From Rhodospirillaceae bacterium (GTDB lineage Bacteria > Pseudomonadota > Alphaproteobacteria > Rhodospirillales > Rhodospirillaceae), in assembly GCA_002691085.1 (NCBI GenBank), contig NZGX01000018.1:22646-34306 (forward strand): a stretch of 11,661 nucleotides of DNA, written 5' to 3'. Shown one piece after another: positions 1 to 7,438 of this stretch. The notes beneath the pieces are model-generated. The model saw only the letters and a program-made list of their open reading frames with translations, searched no databases and had not been told where the DNA came from. A program made the translations under genes and the position numbers. Position 1 is the stretch's first letter. Every line of letters begins with the position of its first letter.

Positions 1-26
1 TTTTAAGATATCTATGCCATTTTACT

Positions 27-30
27 AGGA
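27..30 (+). promoter_or_regulatory. Ribosome binding site of ctaA
   Basis: AGGA lies seven bases before the GTG at 38. It supports GTG as the true start, since there is no in-frame ATG nearby. The 37 bases before the gene contain stops in all three forward frames and nothing I can assign; any upstream gene would end just outside or within these bases. Confidence 0.6.
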
Positions 31-37
31 ATAATTA

Positions 38-1093
38 GTGTTAAGCTTATATTATTTACCAAATCAAGATGCCAAACTTATAAGGTTTTGGTTAGTTTTT
101 TCAGCATTTATGATATTTCTAATGGTGATAATAGGAGGAGCTACGAGACTTACGGGTTCTGGCCTATCAATGGTAGAATGGCAACCTCTAAATTTTTTCC
201 CTCCATTTACGGACAAAGACTGGATGATTGAGTTTAAAAAGTACCAAACTTCTCCAGAATTTAATCTTATTAATTCTTGGATGGAGATAAAAGATTTTAA
301 AAAAATATTCTGGTTGGAGTATTTTCATCGATTATGGGGGAGAATTATTGGAATAGTCTTTGTTATTCCCTTTATTTATTTCTTTTTTAGAGGGAAAATT
401 AGTGGAAGCTTAACCATTATCCTGGGCTTTCTAATATGCCTAGGAGGTGCACAGGGTTTAATGGGTTGGTATATGGTACAAAGTGGCTTAGTGCTAAACC
501 CCGAAGTGAGTCAGTATCGTCTCGCTTTACATTTATCTCTGGCCTTTCTTATTTATGGTATGATCTTATGGATTATACCTGGTATAAAGAATAACGATTT
601 TTCTAAAGACGACAGAACCAATCTTATTCAAAAAAAAATATTCTATATTTCGATTTTTTCTAGCCTTATGATTTTTTTTGTTGTGATTTCTGGAGCATTT
701 GTTGCAGGCCTTGATGCAGGATTAGCCTATAATACATTTCCTCTAATGGGTGATAAAATAATACCAGACGGGCTATACGATATGAGTCCGTTTTACCTGA
801 ATTGGTTTGAAAATACTATAACTGTTCAATTTAACCATAGAATGCTTGCTACTTTACTAGTTATATTAATTCTAGCTTCCTCAATAAAAATAGCTTGTGT
901 AACTAGCAATAAGGTTAGGTACCTTGCAGTTTTTCTTGCCGCCTCGGTAATAATACAAGCCTTACTTGGAATTAGTACATTGTTATATTTGGTACCAATA
1001 TGGCTGGCTATTTTCCATCAAGCATTTGCTCTAATACTTTTTTCAATCAGCGTAATTCTATCTAGATACATTTACAATGAGAGTTTTTTCTGA
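38..1093 (+). CDS. ctaA: Heme A synthase, COX15/CtaA type 2
   Basis: Oxidises the C8 methyl group of heme O to a formyl group, giving heme A for aa3-type cytochrome c oxidase; an integral inner-membrane protein. The 351-aa product has about eight hydrophobic helices (roughly 17-35, 100-117, 123-145, 162-181, 200-225, 265-285, 293-316 and 322-345), arranged as two similar four-helix halves. The four heme-ligand histidines expected of the family are visible: H97 in EYFHRLWGR, H165 in LALHLSL, H267 in QFNHRM and H327 in IFHQAF. The early motif GGATRLTGSGLSMVEW (33-48) is typical of the mitochondrial/alphaproteobacterial COX15 type. The cysteine pair of Bacillus-type CtaA is not seen. Start is GTG with AGGA seven bases upstream. 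Followed after 47 bases by tldD on the same strand. No cytochrome oxidase subunit genes are in the window. Confidence 0.96.
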   Translation: MLSLYYLPNQDAKLIRFWLVFSAFMIFLMVIIGGATRLTGSGLSMVEWQPLNFFPPFTDKDWMIEFKKYQTSPEFNLINSWMEIKDFKKIFWLEYFHRLWGRIIGIVFVIPFIYFFFRGKISGSLTIILGFLICLGGAQGLMGWYMVQSGLVLNPEVSQYRLALHLSLAFLIYGMILWIIPGIKNNDFSKDDRTNLIQKKIFYISIFSSLMIFFVVISGAFVAGLDAGLAYNTFPLMGDKIIPDGLYDMSPFYLNWFENTITVQFNHRMLATLLVILILASSIKIACVTSNKVRYLAVFLAASVIIQALLGISTLLYLVPIWLAIFHQAFALILFSISVILSRYIYNESFF

Positions 1094-1140
1094 AATTATA
1101 CATCATTTAACCCTTAATTTACTTTTTGGATGTACCTAAA

Positions 1141-2574
1141 ATGGATAATTTATCTATAACGGATAAAATTTTTTTTGAAAAAAATGACCTAAATAAAGAA
1201 AACATAATCAAAGTAATTAATGAAGGTCTGGTTGGATGTGACGATGGCGAACTTTTCTTAGAGTACTGCCAAAATGAAAATATTACTTTTGATGACGGTC
1301 ATATTCGTGGTTCCAGTTTTGAAAGTTCAAAAGGTTTTGGTTTTAGAGCACTATGCGGAGAAATTATTGGCTATTCTCACTCTTCTGATCTAAATGAAAA
1401 ATCTATCATTAATGCCATAAAAAAGATTACTACTGTAAAAAAGGGTTATAAAGGTAGGATTGGTGATCAAATCATTAAAACTAATCAGTCATTATACAGC
1501 AATAAAAATGAGCTACCACTAATACCATACGAAAGAAAAGTTAGTACGCTCAAGGAAATAGATAAGTATGCAAGAAACTTGAATAGTAATGTTAAACAAG
1601 TTTCAGCTGGCTTAAGTGCCGAATGGCAAGCTATTCAAATCATAAAAAATGATGGATATGTTACAAGTGATATTAGACCCCTTATTAGACTAAATATTTC
1701 AATAGTTGTTGAGAAAGATGGAAGGATGGAAGTAGGCTCTTATGGCACCGGAGGAAGAGGTTCATACTTACATTTTTTAAAAAAGGAAATTTGGAAAAAT
1801 TCTGTTGATGAAGCACTAAGGCAAGCTCTAGTTAACCTTGATAGTATAGATACACCAGGAGGAGAAATGCCAGTAGTGCTTGGCCCTGGCTGGCCAGGAA
1901 TACTCTTACATGAAGCAATTGGTCATGGCTTGGAAGGAGATTTTAATAGAAAGAAGACTTCTGCATTTTCTGAACTAATGGGAAAACAAGTTGCATCAAG
2001 TGGTGTAACAGTAGTTGATGATGGTACAATTCCTGACAGAAGAGGCTCTCTAACAATTGATGATGAAGGGACTCCTTCTGCTTCAACAACACTTATAGAA
2101 AATGGCATACTGGTGGGGCTTATTCAAGATAGACAAAATTCAAGATTGATGGGTAAAAAGTCGACTGGAAATGGAAGAAGAGAGTCTTACGCACATACGC
2201 CAATGCCTAGAATGACAAATACTTATATGGCAGCAGGCGGTCACAATCCTCTTGAGATTATAAATTCCGTAAAAAAAGGACTTTATGCAGTTAACTTTGG
2301 AGGAGGCCAAGTTGATATAACATCCGGAAAATTTGTTTTCTCTGCAACTGAAGCTTACTTGATTGAGGATGGAAAAGTAACTAGCCCAGTTAAAGGTGCT
2401 ACTCTTATTGGAAATGGACCAGATTGCTTAACTAAAGTTTCAATGATTGGTAATGACATGTCCCTTGATCCAGGAATAGGAACCTGCGGAAAAGAAGGAC
2501 AAGGTGTGCCTGTAGGGGTTGGCCAACCAACATTGAAAATTGATTCTTTGACTGTAGGGGGAACTGCAGTTTAA
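1141..2574 (+). CDS. tldD: Metalloprotease TldD
   Basis: Zinc-dependent peptidase subunit of the TldD/TldE (PmbA) heterodimer, which degrades unfolded peptides and in some bacteria matures peptide antibiotics or antitoxins; cytoplasmic. Counting from the ATG at 1141 (477 aa, close to the family's ~480), the HExxxH motif HEAIGH sits at 257-262 within LLHEAIGHGLEGD. The C-terminal cysteine expected as third zinc ligand is C449 in GTCGKEGQG. The N-terminal PmbA/TldD domain spans roughly 30-100, and the glycine-rich C-terminal beta domain runs from about 240 to the end. A TTG at 1126 would add five residues (VPK-type leader) but has no ribosome binding site, so I prefer the ATG, preceded at ten bases only by a weak GGA. 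The partner TldE/PmbA is not in the window. The next gene begins 30 bases downstream. Confidence 0.95.
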   Translation: MDNLSITDKIFFEKNDLNKENIIKVINEGLVGCDDGELFLEYCQNENITFDDGHIRGSSFESSKGFGFRALCGEIIGYSHSSDLNEKSIINAIKKITTVKKGYKGRIGDQIIKTNQSLYSNKNELPLIPYERKVSTLKEIDKYARNLNSNVKQVSAGLSAEWQAIQIIKNDGYVTSDIRPLIRLNISIVVEKDGRMEVGSYGTGGRGSYLHFLKKEIWKNSVDEALRQALVNLDSIDTPGGEMPVVLGPGWPGILLHEAIGHGLEGDFNRKKTSAFSELMGKQVASSGVTVVDDGTIPDRRGSLTIDDEGTPSASTTLIENGILVGLIQDRQNSRLMGKKSTGNGRRESYAHTPMPRMTNTYMAAGGHNPLEIINSVKKGLYAVNFGGGQVDITSGKFVFSATEAYLIEDGKVTSPVKGATLIGNGPDCLTKVSMIGNDMSLDPGIGTCGKEGQGVPVGVGQPTLKIDSLTVGGTAV

Positions 2575-2593
2575 TTTTGTAAATTTTATGTAT

Positions 2594-2597
2594 GGAG
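2594..2597 (+). promoter_or_regulatory. Ribosome binding site of the flavoprotein gene
   Basis: GGAG seven bases ahead of the GTG at 2605 decides the start. The encoded protein then begins just five residues before the first beta strand of the FAD-binding fold, as expected. An ATG at 2588 is out of frame and stops after five codons. Confidence 0.6.
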
Positions 2598-2604
2598 ATA
2601 AATA

Positions 2605-4008
2605 GTGGGAAATAAATGCGATGTTTTAATTGTTGGGGCAGGTACTACTGGAATTCCTGCAGCAATTTTTGCAACAAATAGAGGTGCAAATGTTATATTA
2701 ATTGATTCAGCTGAAAAAGTCGGGGGCACATTACATCTATCATCAGGGTCTCTTAGTGCTGCAGGGTCTTCATTACAAAATAAAAAAGGCATCAAAGATA
2801 CTCCTGAAAATCATTTTGATGAGTCAATAAATATCAATCATGGAACAGGAGATATAGCCAAGCTAAAGTTATGGCAAGAAAATTCTGCTGATACACTAGA
2901 ATGGCTTTTATCAATTGGATTAGAATACCCTGAAAATCAACCAGTCGCTGCTGCAGGTCACGAGCCATATAAAATTGCAAGAATTACAACCCCCTCTGGT
3001 GGAGGTAAGACTTATATACCCGTTCTAAAATCTGCCCTTATGAAAATAGTTAAAGAAGGGAAATGTGAACTTAAGCTTAATACGCGGATGAAAAATATAA
3101 TATCTGGTTCTGATGGAGTTGTTGAAGGGATTGTTGCAGTTGACGAGTCAGGGAGCGAACAAAGTATATATGCTAAATCCATATTATTAGCATGCGGTGG
3201 TTATTCAAACTCTGATGAACTTTGGAAGGAATACCACAATCGACCAAAAAGAGTTTATACATATAAACACTCAAATGGGGACGGTATTAAAGCAGCCTTA
3301 AAGCTAGGGGCGAAGATTGGTCTAAAAGATAATCTTATTACTACATTTGGAGGGACAATAGATATTGATAATGAAGATGATTATTGGATTCATACTCTTA
3401 CATTTCCAGCAATAAGAAAGCCCTGGGAAATCTTTGTAAATAATAATGGGAAAAGGTTTCTTAATGAAGAGGAACTTAGCCAAGATTTCCGAGAAAGAAC
3501 TATAATGAATCAACCGGACTGGTCGTGCTGGTTAATTTATGATGAAACCATTAACAAAGAATCTCCTCCTTTATTCAGGTGGGACGATGCCAAAATTGAT
3601 AGGGCATTTAAAACTCACTCCGACTTTTGCAAGGCTGAGACATTAGATGAACTTGCAAAAAAATGTAATCTTCCTTTTGACAACCTCTATAGTACCATTA
3701 AACAGTTTAACTTAGGAAGAAAAGCTAATTCAGACTCATGGGGAAGAGAGCATATGCCATTACCTATAGAGTATAAACCATTTTATGCAATCAAACATTA
3801 TGCTATCTCAGTTGTTAGCTTTGGGGGGATTGTTTGTGATGATAATCTTAAGGTTCTAGATAAAAATAATAAACCATTTAAGAACCTTTACGCTGGGGGT
3901 GAAATGTTAGGAATGGGCATTTGGGGCAATGCATATCTAGGGGGTTCAAGTGTTGGAGGTTGCCTCACAATGGGAAAATTATTGGGTCAAAAGTTTTTAA
4001 ACTGGTAG
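2605..4008 (+). CDS. FAD-dependent oxidoreductase (FAD_binding_2 family)
   Basis: Flavoprotein dehydrogenase/reductase of the superfamily holding fumarate reductase flavoproteins, 3-ketosteroid dehydrogenases and tricarballylate dehydrogenase; substrate unknown. The 467-aa product opens with the dinucleotide-binding fold: VGAGTTG (G11, G13, G16) and an acidic residue D34 ending strand 2. A Gly-rich GGTLHLSSGSLSAAG (40-54) follows. Further family marks are LLACGGYSNSDE (194-205), GKRFLNEE (282-289), the return to the FAD domain at FGGIVCDDNLKVL (406-418) and LYAGGE (428-433), and a Gly-rich C-terminal helix around 442-458. No signal peptide, heme motif or iron-sulfur ligands are visible, so it is a stand-alone soluble enzyme, unlike true fumarate reductase or succinate dehydrogenase. 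Length matches TcuA-like proteins (~465 aa), but that is not enough to assign the substrate. GTG start with GGAG. The neighbours give no clear pathway. Confidence 0.88.
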   Translation: MGNKCDVLIVGAGTTGIPAAIFATNRGANVILIDSAEKVGGTLHLSSGSLSAAGSSLQNKKGIKDTPENHFDESININHGTGDIAKLKLWQENSADTLEWLLSIGLEYPENQPVAAAGHEPYKIARITTPSGGGKTYIPVLKSALMKIVKEGKCELKLNTRMKNIISGSDGVVEGIVAVDESGSEQSIYAKSILLACGGYSNSDELWKEYHNRPKRVYTYKHSNGDGIKAALKLGAKIGLKDNLITTFGGTIDIDNEDDYWIHTLTFPAIRKPWEIFVNNNGKRFLNEEELSQDFRERTIMNQPDWSCWLIYDETINKESPPLFRWDDAKIDRAFKTHSDFCKAETLDELAKKCNLPFDNLYSTIKQFNLGRKANSDSWGREHMPLPIEYKPFYAIKHYAISVVSFGGIVCDDNLKVLDKNNKPFKNLYAGGEMLGMGIWGNAYLGGSSVGGCLTMGKLLGQKFLNW

Positions 4009-4020
4009 TTAATTAAGAAT

Positions 4021-4845
4021 TTACTCTAAAAACATTTTTATCTCTTGTATTATTTCCTTGTGATCAACGTCCCATGCATTAGTGTGTGAAATATGTCGTA
4101 AATCCTTAATGACACAATTTTCTATAAACTTACTTGCTCTCAAGCTATTATCTAATAACATATCCTCCAGAAGAATAATAAGAACTTTGTGGGTTGTCTT
4201 TTTAAGGGCTTCAAGAGAGTTATATGACGTAACAGCATTAGGTGCATACCATGCAGTCAAACCAGACCTTAACCTCTCTGCAAACAACTCAAGTTTTCGA
4301 TCCTCACTTATAGGAGTAGTTGAATTAAGGACAGTATCTGAATAAATTCTAGAAACAAATTTCGGATCTGAAAAATATGCAGGCACATTCACAAATTTAT
4401 TCTTAATTTCCTTCCTTTCCTCTTCAGAAAAAAAAGCAATTGAGGGTAAAATAATCTTATTAATTAAATCTGGTTTATTCAAGGCGATTTCTAAAGCGAT
4501 AACACTACCTGTATGGCCACCAAGTACATCAAAAGAATCAAAAGTGGTTTCTTCTTTTAATTTTTCTAACAATGGTAACATTGAATCTGCATACTGAGAA
4601 ATTGTTACCTCATCATAGGGAATATCAGAACCACCAAATCCTGGAGTATCTGGACAATATACTAACCTATCCCTACCAAGCTCATTTTGAAAAACTTTAT
4701 ATTGTGTACCTGAGAGTGGTGATTGATGGAAACATATTACTGGTCTTTTTGGCTTAGACTCTTCCTTATTAGGCCTAGTTTCTCTAACATGGAGTTGTCC
4801 AAAAAGTGAGTCTAGATAAAACCTTTTTGACTTAGTTTTAACCAT
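4021..4845 (-). CDS. Alpha/beta hydrolase fold protein with Thr at the nucleophile position
   Basis: A 274-aa single-domain alpha/beta hydrolase, probably cytoplasmic; substrate unknown. The oxyanion-loop strand reads VICFHQSP (36-43), and the next conserved block is CPDTPGFGGSD (64-74). The nucleophile elbow, normally G-x-S-x-G, reads GHTGS (110-114), putting T112 where serine is expected. The catalytic His is probably H251 or H254 in HISHTNAWD. The acid is not certain; D228 or D232 after the VLIILL strand are candidates. A lid-like helical insertion lies at about 140-215. It starts with ATG and has GAGG five bases upstream. It converges on the flavoprotein gene with only 12 bases between the stops. 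Hydrolase, lyase or dehalogenase-type chemistry are all possible. Confidence 0.87.
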   Translation of the reverse strand: MVKTKSKRFYLDSLFGQLHVRETRPNKEESKPKRPVICFHQSPLSGTQYKVFQNELGRDRLVYCPDTPGFGGSDIPYDEVTISQYADSMLPLLEKLKEETTFDSFDVLGGHTGSVIALEIALNKPDLINKIILPSIAFFSEEERKEIKNKFVNVPAYFSDPKFVSRIYSDTVLNSTTPISEDRKLELFAERLRSGLTAWYAPNAVTSYNSLEALKKTTHKVLIILLEDMLLDNSLRASKFIENCVIKDLRHISHTNAWDVDHKEIIQEIKMFLE

Positions 4846-4951
4846 GAGAACCTCAGGAAAATATTTAAATTAAATAAGAAATGTATAAAATACTGTAGCA
4901 ATGTAGAATGATAGTTTAGAATAACATAAAAAACATAGGTTTTTAAACTTT
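4846..4951. promoter_or_regulatory. Divergent intergenic region, probable promoters for both sides
   Basis: These 106 very AT-rich bases separate the minus-strand hydrolase from the plus-strand sxtJ-like gene, so at least two promoters should lie here. TATAAAAT at 4884-4891 is a plausible -10 type element for the plus strand, and the same patch read backwards gives TTTTATA. I see no convincing -35 box, operator dyad or riboswitch, so no precise promoter is claimed. Confidence 0.4.
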
Positions 4952-5380
4952 ATGAGTCAAAATCACGAAAACTTTGACAGATCGAAGGTGATCTTAAAAA
5001 AACCATCAAATATGCTAGTTGGTTATTTTATTGCTATGATTTTAGTAATCTTTAGCCTCTGGCCGTTGAAGAACGATAATGATATCATTATCGAGGGATT
5101 TGCTGTCTCTTTATTAGTGATTTTAATTTCTATATTTACTCCAGCTCTTCTATATCCTCTATCATGGGTTTTACACAAAATCGGAGGAATAGTTAGGTCA
5201 ATAATAAATCCTGCAATACTAATGCTTCTATTCATATTTGCTGTAATACCATCTGGAATTTACTTGCGCCTTTCGGGAAAAGATCCTATGAAGAAGAATT
5301 TTAATAAAGGCTTAGACAGTTACTGGGTGAAAAGATATCCACCTGGACCAGATCCGGAATCATTAAATAAACAATTTTGA
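4952..5380 (+). CDS. SxtJ-family membrane protein
   Basis: Small integral membrane protein (142 aa) resembling SxtJ, a protein of unknown function encoded beside carbamoyltransferase SxtI in saxitoxin clusters. After a charged N-terminus (1-18) come three hydrophobic segments at about 21-38, 48-70 and 85-106. A conserved-looking soluble tail follows, with GKDPMKKNF (109-117), SYWVKR (123-128) and a Pro-rich end. The G-x-DP...SYW tail is the main basis for the family call, made from memory rather than a search. It is the first gene after the divergent region and lies 12 bases ahead of the 49-aa gene, so it probably leads an operon. Only a weak AGGT is seen 11 bases before the ATG. Role inferred from context: membrane anchor or partner of the carbamoyltransferase. 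Confidence 0.72.
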   Translation: MSQNHENFDRSKVILKKPSNMLVGYFIAMILVIFSLWPLKNDNDIIIEGFAVSLLVILISIFTPALLYPLSWVLHKIGGIVRSIINPAILMLLFIFAVIPSGIYLRLSGKDPMKKNFNKGLDSYWVKRYPPGPDPESLNKQF

Positions 5381-5392
5381 GAATCATGTAAC

Positions 5393-5542
5393 ATGGATTT
5401 TATAATAGAATTTTGGGAATTTTTAAGAGTCAGAAAAAAATTCTGGCTTTTGCCAATGGTAATTCTAATACTTATCTTTGGAGGTTTAATTGTACTAGCA
5501 GAAGGAAGTGCAATTGCTCCATTTATATACACAATCTTTTAA
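5393..5542 (+). CDS. DUF5989 / SxtK-like small membrane protein
   Basis: A 49-aa gene, short enough to be missed by many gene callers. It begins with an aromatic and charged segment (FIIEFWEFLRVRKKFWLLP, 3-21), followed by one transmembrane helix at about 20-37. It ends with the strongly family-like tail LAEGSAIAPFIYTIF (35-49). This pattern (RKKFWLLP, helix, GSA-APFIYT-F) matches my recollection of DUF5989 proteins, including SxtK. In saxitoxin clusters SxtK follows SxtJ and a carbamoyltransferase, the same three families as here. Spacing is 12 bases on either side, with only a weak GAGA upstream, suggesting coupled translation. The function is not known; a scaffold or regulatory subunit for the carbamoyltransferase at the membrane is inference. 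Confidence 0.8.
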   Translation: MDFIIEFWEFLRVRKKFWLLPMVILILIFGGLIVLAEGSAIAPFIYTIF

Positions 5543-5554
5543 TGAAAATTATAA

Positions 5555-7390
5555 ATGGTTAAAATAATTGGTATTTCATCTTTATATCACGATAGTGCTG
5601 CAGCACTTGTCATTGATGGTGAAATTAAATCAGCAGCTCAAGAAGAACGTTTTACAAGAATTAAGCATGACTCCTCTTTACCTAAAAATGCATTTGAGTA
5701 CTGCATGGAATCAGAAAATCTTAAACCAAAAGATATTGATTATATTATTTTCTATGAAAAGCCATTCCTTAAATGGGAGAGGCTCTTAGAGACCTATGCT
5801 TCATTTTCTCCTGAAGGATTTGGTTCATTTAAAGTTGCTATACCCATTTGGATAAAAGAAAAATTATTCCAAAAAAAAATGTTAATTAAATTCTTAGAGT
5901 CGTACGATAAAAATATCAACTGGAAATCAAGACTGTTATTTTCAGAGCATCATTTGAGTCATGCTGCTTCAGCATTCTACCCATCTCCTTTTCAATCCTC
6001 TGCTATCCTCACTCTTGATGGAGTTGGTGAATGGACAACTACTTCTTTTGCTGTTGGAGAACAAAATAATATATCAATAAAAAAAGAAATACATTTTCCA
6101 CATTCTTTAGGGCTTCTCTACTCTGCCTTTACTTTTTTTAATGGCTTTAAAGTAAACTCAGGAGAATATAAACTAATGGGGCTTGCACCTTATGGTGAAC
6201 CTAAGTATGTAGATAAAATTTTAGAGAATTTAATTGACGTAAAAAATGATGGTTCATTCAGACTCAATCAACATTACTTCGAATACTCTACAGGTTTAAA
6301 AATGACGAATGAAAACTTTAGTAAATTATTCAATTGCAAACCAAGAGAGCCTGAGTCTAAAATAAAAAAAATAAATATGGATCTTGCTGCATCTATTCAA
6401 TCTGTAACAGAAGAAATAATTTTAAAATTAGTAAAAAATATTAAAACTGAAACAAATCACAAGAATTTATGCCTTGCGGGAGGAGTAGCATTAAACTGCG
6501 TTGCAAATGGAAAAATTCAAAATTCAAAAATTTTCGAAAATATTTGGATCCAGCCAGCTGCAGGTGATGCAGGTGGTGCTCTTGGGTCGGCTTTATACGC
6601 TCACTTTTCGTACTTAAATAATAAAAGAGAGCATAAAAAAAATGATTCCATGAAAGGAGCATATTTAGGACCCTCTTTTAGTAATTTATCTATTGAGAAG
6701 AGCCTTAATAAATTAAATGCTAAGTATAATAAATATGATGAAGAAGAGATAATAGAACTTACAGCTAATGCATTAGCGAATAATAAGTCCGTTGGCTGGT
6801 TCCAAGGAAGAATGGAATTTGGGCCAAGGGCATTAGGCGCAAGATCAATTTTGGCTAATCCATCTGACCCAGATATGCAAACGAATCTAAACCTTAAGGT
6901 AAAATTTAGAGAGAGTTTTAGGCCTTTTGCACCAGCAATACTTGAGGAAGAATTAGAGAAATGGTTTAATATAGACTGTGAAAGTCCCTATATGATGTAT
7001 ACCGCTAAAATAAAAGATGAATACAGAATATATCCGTCAGACAAAGAAACTAAATTAAATGGAATAAATAAGGTTAAAGAAATTCGCTCAGTTGTTCCTG
7101 CAATAACACATATTGACTATTCTTCACGCATTCAGAGTGTAAATAAGTATAATAACAAAAAATTTTATTATCTAATTGCAAAATTTAATCAGCTAACTGA
7201 TATCCCCATCCTAATCAACACAAGTTTTAATATTAGAGGTGAACCAATTGTATGCACCCCTGAGGATGCATACAGATGTTTTATGAACACTGGACTTGAC
7301 ATCCTTGTTATAGGTGATTTTATATTAGATAAGACTAAACAAGGCCTATCAAATAGAGATAATTTAGACTTTTCACAAACTCTTGACTAA
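5555..7390 (+). CDS. Carbamoyltransferase, NodU/CmcH (SxtI/TobZ-like) family
   Basis: Transfers a carbamoyl group from carbamoyl phosphate to a hydroxyl of a small molecule or sugar, via carbamoyl-adenylate made from ATP (family knowledge from TobZ). The 611-aa protein has the full two-domain layout. The Kae1-like N-terminal domain (1 to ~355) carries SLYHDSAAAL with H12, QEERFTRIKHD (29-39), the metal-site motif HHLSHAASAF (H132, H136), LDGVGEW (D155), LAGGVALNC (307-315) and GDAGGALGSA (D338). The YrdC-like C-terminal domain (~365-595) carries GWFQGRMEFGPRALGARS (414-431), FRESFRPFAPA (451-461) and NTSFNIRGEPIVC (555-567). All key motifs look intact, so an active enzyme is expected. The acceptor is unknown. 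Its immediate partners are the two small membrane proteins, not nodulation, antibiotic or other toxin genes. moaA follows after 48 bases. Confidence 0.95.
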   Translation: MVKIIGISSLYHDSAAALVIDGEIKSAAQEERFTRIKHDSSLPKNAFEYCMESENLKPKDIDYIIFYEKPFLKWERLLETYASFSPEGFGSFKVAIPIWIKEKLFQKKMLIKFLESYDKNINWKSRLLFSEHHLSHAASAFYPSPFQSSAILTLDGVGEWTTTSFAVGEQNNISIKKEIHFPHSLGLLYSAFTFFNGFKVNSGEYKLMGLAPYGEPKYVDKILENLIDVKNDGSFRLNQHYFEYSTGLKMTNENFSKLFNCKPREPESKIKKINMDLAASIQSVTEEIILKLVKNIKTETNHKNLCLAGGVALNCVANGKIQNSKIFENIWIQPAAGDAGGALGSALYAHFSYLNNKREHKKNDSMKGAYLGPSFSNLSIEKSLNKLNAKYNKYDEEEIIELTANALANNKSVGWFQGRMEFGPRALGARSILANPSDPDMQTNLNLKVKFRESFRPFAPAILEEELEKWFNIDCESPYMMYTAKIKDEYRIYPSDKETKLNGINKVKEIRSVVPAITHIDYSSRIQSVNKYNNKKFYYLIAKFNQLTDIPILINTSFNIRGEPIVCTPEDAYRCFMNTGLDILVIGDFILDKTKQGLSNRDNLDFSQTLD

Positions 7391-7438
7391 AATACTTAAC
7401 CTAAGAAGAATTTCTTATTTACTAGTTAGCAAAATGAA

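Noticed and set aside
1099..1134. TACATC ... GATGTA inverted repeat before tldD
   Set aside because: Six-base arms with a 24-base loop, no U-run and no extended pairing; not distinguishable from chance.
1126..1140. TTG at 1126 as tldD start
   Set aside because: No Shine-Dalgarno upstream and the ATG five codons later gives the usual family length.
4952..7390. Saxitoxin biosynthesis cluster
   Set aside because: Only the SxtI/J/K-type families are present; no polyketide synthase-like, amidinotransferase or oxygenase genes are seen, so toxin production is not supported.
7402..7417. Possible terminator hairpin (TAAGAA/TTCTTA, 4-base loop, then TTT) between the carbamoyltransferase and moaA genes
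   Set aside because: Stem of only six mostly A-T pairs and a short T run; expected by chance in such AT-rich DNA.
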